A program made the translations under genes and the position numbers. From the NCBI GenBank assembly GCA_002482865.1, contig DLGU01000181.1:1-9090 (forward strand): DNA of 9,090 nucleotides. The letters are read 5' to 3'. How positions within the stretch are numbered: the stretch's first letter is position 1; each line of letters begins with the position of its first letter. Of this stretch, positions 8,169-9,090 are shown piece after piece. Below the pieces are notes generated by a model. The model was not told the DNA's origin. It saw only the letters and a list, made by a program, of their open reading frames with translations, and did not search any database. The stretch is from Porphyrobacter sp. UBA7686. GTDB lineage: Bacteria > Pseudomonadota > Alphaproteobacteria > Sphingomonadales > Sphingomonadaceae.

Positions 8169-8246
8169 GGCAAGCGCCTCTAGGCGGGGGCGACGGCGGC
8201 GTAAATCCGCAAATCAGGTGGACGAAACGCGCGCGATTCCCTATCT
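8169..8246. promoter_or_regulatory. Divergent intergenic region, argJ / small secreted protein
   Basis: This 78-nt gap must hold or adjoin the start signals for both directions. I cannot name a convincing -35/-10 pair on either strand. CATAGATA, read leftward at 8250-8243, is the best -10-like element for argJ. The small gene has no purine-rich ribosome binding site here, so its mRNA may be nearly leaderless. Confidence 0.4.
8175..8186 (-). promoter_or_regulatory. Palindrome over the argJ ribosome binding site
   Basis: On the minus strand, CGCC-TAGA-GGCG forms a 4-bp hairpin with a 4-nt loop. The Shine-Dalgarno AGAGG (8181-8177) lies in the loop and 3' arm. The element could lower argJ translation or be an operator half-palindrome; it is short and may be chance. 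Confidence 0.35.
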
Positions 8247-8531
8247 ATGCTTACGATGACCCGGCGTTTTCTTGCCTTTCTGGCCCTGCTTACAGGCCTT
8301 GTCGCTCTTGGCGGCCCGGCGCAGGCGTCTTTGGCTGAAGCGCTGGCTTGTGGTTCCAGCATCGCTGCTGCGGCGGGCGATGAGGCAGTTGGCGGTGAAC
8401 ATGTCGCGGTGCAGCCCGCACCCGCGACGATCAGCGCCACCCGCGCGGTTGAAGCGCCGCGCCGCGCTCCGGCCAAGCCTGAAACGCTGCGTCTGCCGGT
8501 CCTGATGGGTATCGAACGCGCCTACGAATAG
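8247..8531 (+). CDS. Small Sec-exported protein of unknown function upstream of secA
   Basis: I do not recognise this 94-residue protein. It opens with a textbook signal peptide: basic MTRR, a hydrophobic core ([16 protein letters not shown]) and AQA before Ser28 as the likely signal peptidase I site. That leaves about 67 mature residues. These are Ala/Pro-rich with one Cys (C35), an RRAPAKP stretch (72-78) and the ending [14 protein letters not shown]. The ALAC at 32-35 is a poor lipobox, so a lipoprotein is less likely. ATG 8247 is used; ATG 8256 is in frame and equally plausible, and neither has a clear Shine-Dalgarno. The stop lies inside a terminator hairpin. It sits 122 nt before secA on the same strand, the position of secM in enterobacteria, so a secretion-monitor leader peptide is a possible alternative to a periplasmic protein. 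Signal peptide and terminator argue that it is a real gene. Confidence 0.75.
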   Translation: MLTMTRRFLAFLALLTGLVALGGPAQASLAEALACGSSIAAAAGDEAVGGEHVAVQPAPATISATRAVEAPRRAPAKPETLRLPVLMGIERAYE

Positions 8532-8541
8532 GCGCGTTTTT
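8515..8541 (+). terminator. Factor-independent terminator overlapping the small gene's stop
   Basis: CGCGCCTA (8517-8524) and TAGGCGCG (8529-8536) form a perfect 8-bp stem around a CGAA loop. It extends to 10 bp through AA/TT and ends in TTTTT (8537-8541). The 5' arm and loop are the codons for Arg-Ala-Tyr-Glu, and the 3' arm begins with the TAG stop. It is by far the best plus-strand terminator here. A ribosome finishing the small protein would cover it, so termination should depend on translation. Confidence 0.82.
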
Positions 8542-8653
8542 CCGTTCCCGCATTGATTCCGGCGCGCCGGGCCTAATGGCCGCGCGCTCTTTCCCCACTA
8601 TCCGTTTCGGGCCCGCACGCCGGGCTGCCGTCCGCATCAAAGGTTTGCCCCCT
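8542..8653 (+). promoter_or_regulatory. secA leader region
   Basis: Because a strong terminator precedes it, this stretch probably carries a secA promoter, although TTGATT (8553-8558) is the only -35-like element I can point to and I see no good partner. It holds a perfect palindrome CCGGCGCGCCGG (8559-8570), GGCC-TAAT-GGCC (8570-8581) and a hairpin GCCCG-CACGC-CGGGC (8611-8625). AAAGG (8639-8643) is a modest ribosome binding site 10 nt before the secA ATG. Confidence 0.45.
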
Positions 8654-9090
8654 ATGTTGAATAACATCATCAAGTCGGTCTTCGGTTCGTCGAATGACCG
8701 CTACATTGCGTCCGCGCGCAAGGTCATCGCGCAGGTCAACGCGCTCGAGCCGCAGATCCAAGCGCTCACCGATGCCGAGCTTCAGGACCAGACCGTCAAG
8801 CTGCGCGCGCTGGTGGACAATGGCGCGAGCCTTGATGAGATCCTGCCCGAAGCCTTTGCCACTGTGCGCGAAGCGTCGGTCCGTGTGTTCGGGATGCGCC
8901 ACTTCGATGTGCAGCTGATCGGCGGCCTCGTGCTCCACCGCGGCGAGATCGCCGAAATGCGCACCGGTGAAGGCAAGACGCTGATGGCGACGCTCGCGGT
9001 CTATCTCAACGCGCTCGAAGGCAAAGGCGTGCACGTTGTCACCGTCAACGATTACCTCGCCCGGCGCGACGCCGCCGAGATGGGCAAGCT
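8654..9090 (+). CDS. secA: SecA, preprotein translocase motor ATPase (3' truncated by window edge)
   Basis: These are the first 145 codons, plus two bases, of SecA, the essential ATPase that pushes unfolded preproteins through the SecYEG channel. The family is about 900 residues, so most of the gene lies beyond the window. Visible are the N-terminal amphipathic start, the Q-motif region [10 protein letters not shown] (Q87), Walker A MRTGEGKT (102-109, Lys108 as in E. coli) and [14 protein letters not shown], all of nucleotide-binding domain 1. Numbering matches E. coli exactly, supporting ATG 8654 as the start, with AAAGG 10 nt upstream. It lies on the same strand as the small exported protein but behind a terminator, and is divergent from argJ. 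Regulation in this lineage is not evident from the sequence beyond the hairpins in the leader. Confidence 0.97.
   Translation, partial: MLNNIIKSVFGSSNDRYIASARKVIAQVNALEPQIQALTDAELQDQTVKLRALVDNGASLDEILPEAFATVREASVRVFGMRHFDVQLIGGLVLHRGEIAEMRTGEGKTLMATLAVYLNALEGKGVHVVTVNDYLARRDAAEMGK

Noticed and set aside
6873..8183. 436-codon plus-strand open frame opposite argJ
   Set aside because: ArgJ on the other strand has its cleavage site and C-terminal signature; this frame is its Arg/His/Asp-rich shadow.
8340..8354. Lipobox-like ALAC in the small exported protein
   Set aside because: Position -3 is Ala, a Glu lies between it and the hydrophobic core, and AQA-Ser upstream is a better signal peptidase I site.
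8458..8536. Alternative pairing of CGCGCC (8458-8463) with GGCGCG (8531-8536) as an antiterminator
   Set aside because: Only 6 bp over a long distance in GC-rich sequence, expected by chance, and much weaker than the local terminator stem.
1..9090. CRISPR arrays, insertion sequences, tRNA/rRNA genes, phage or toxin-antitoxin genes
   Set aside because: No repeated spacer pattern, transposase, terminal repeats or RNA-gene signatures were seen; the window is fully explained by core genes and short gaps.

Overview
This is a GC-rich, compact window of chromosomal housekeeping genes. The protein style (alpha-type AddAB, the form of ArgJ, a SecA N-terminus whose numbering matches E. coli) points to an alphaproteobacterium. 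Sphingomonadales/Erythrobacteraceae is the best guess, from remembered resemblance rather than a search. I see no mobile element, CRISPR array, tRNA or rRNA gene, and no compositional break suggesting transfer.

Layout. Positions 1-5961 form a plus-strand block: the 3' two thirds of addB, then addA, together encoding the AddAB helicase-nuclease that resects double-strand breaks for recombination. They overlap by 4 nt (ATGA). A 70-nt gap follows, with a weak promoter candidate and a strong ribosome binding site, then trxA (thioredoxin). Positions 5962-6144 are a convergent intergenic region. It holds several small inverted repeats and a good factor-independent terminator serving the minus strand. 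Positions 6145-8168 are a minus-strand two-gene operon, transcribed right to left: argJ (arginine biosynthesis), then an inositol-monophosphatase-family phosphatase that starts on a GTG overlapping the argJ stop (GTGA).

From a 78-nt divergent gap at 8169-8246, a short plus-strand gene (8247-8531) encodes an unrecognised 94-residue protein with a clear Sec-type signal peptide. Its stop codon lies inside a near-perfect terminator hairpin with a T-tract (8515-8541). After a 122-nt leader with several small palindromes comes secA (8654 to the window edge), the Sec translocase motor ATPase, of which 145 codons are visible.

Most of the window is ordinary. The part worth attention is the argJ-secA interval. 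A tiny secreted protein directly upstream of secA is the same arrangement as secM-secA in enterobacteria. Here a terminator, whose 5' arm is formed by the last codons of the small gene, sits between the two. That suggests a testable hypothesis: a secretion monitor acting by translation-coupled attenuation. Nothing in the sequence proves it, and an independent small periplasmic protein with its own terminator is the simpler reading.
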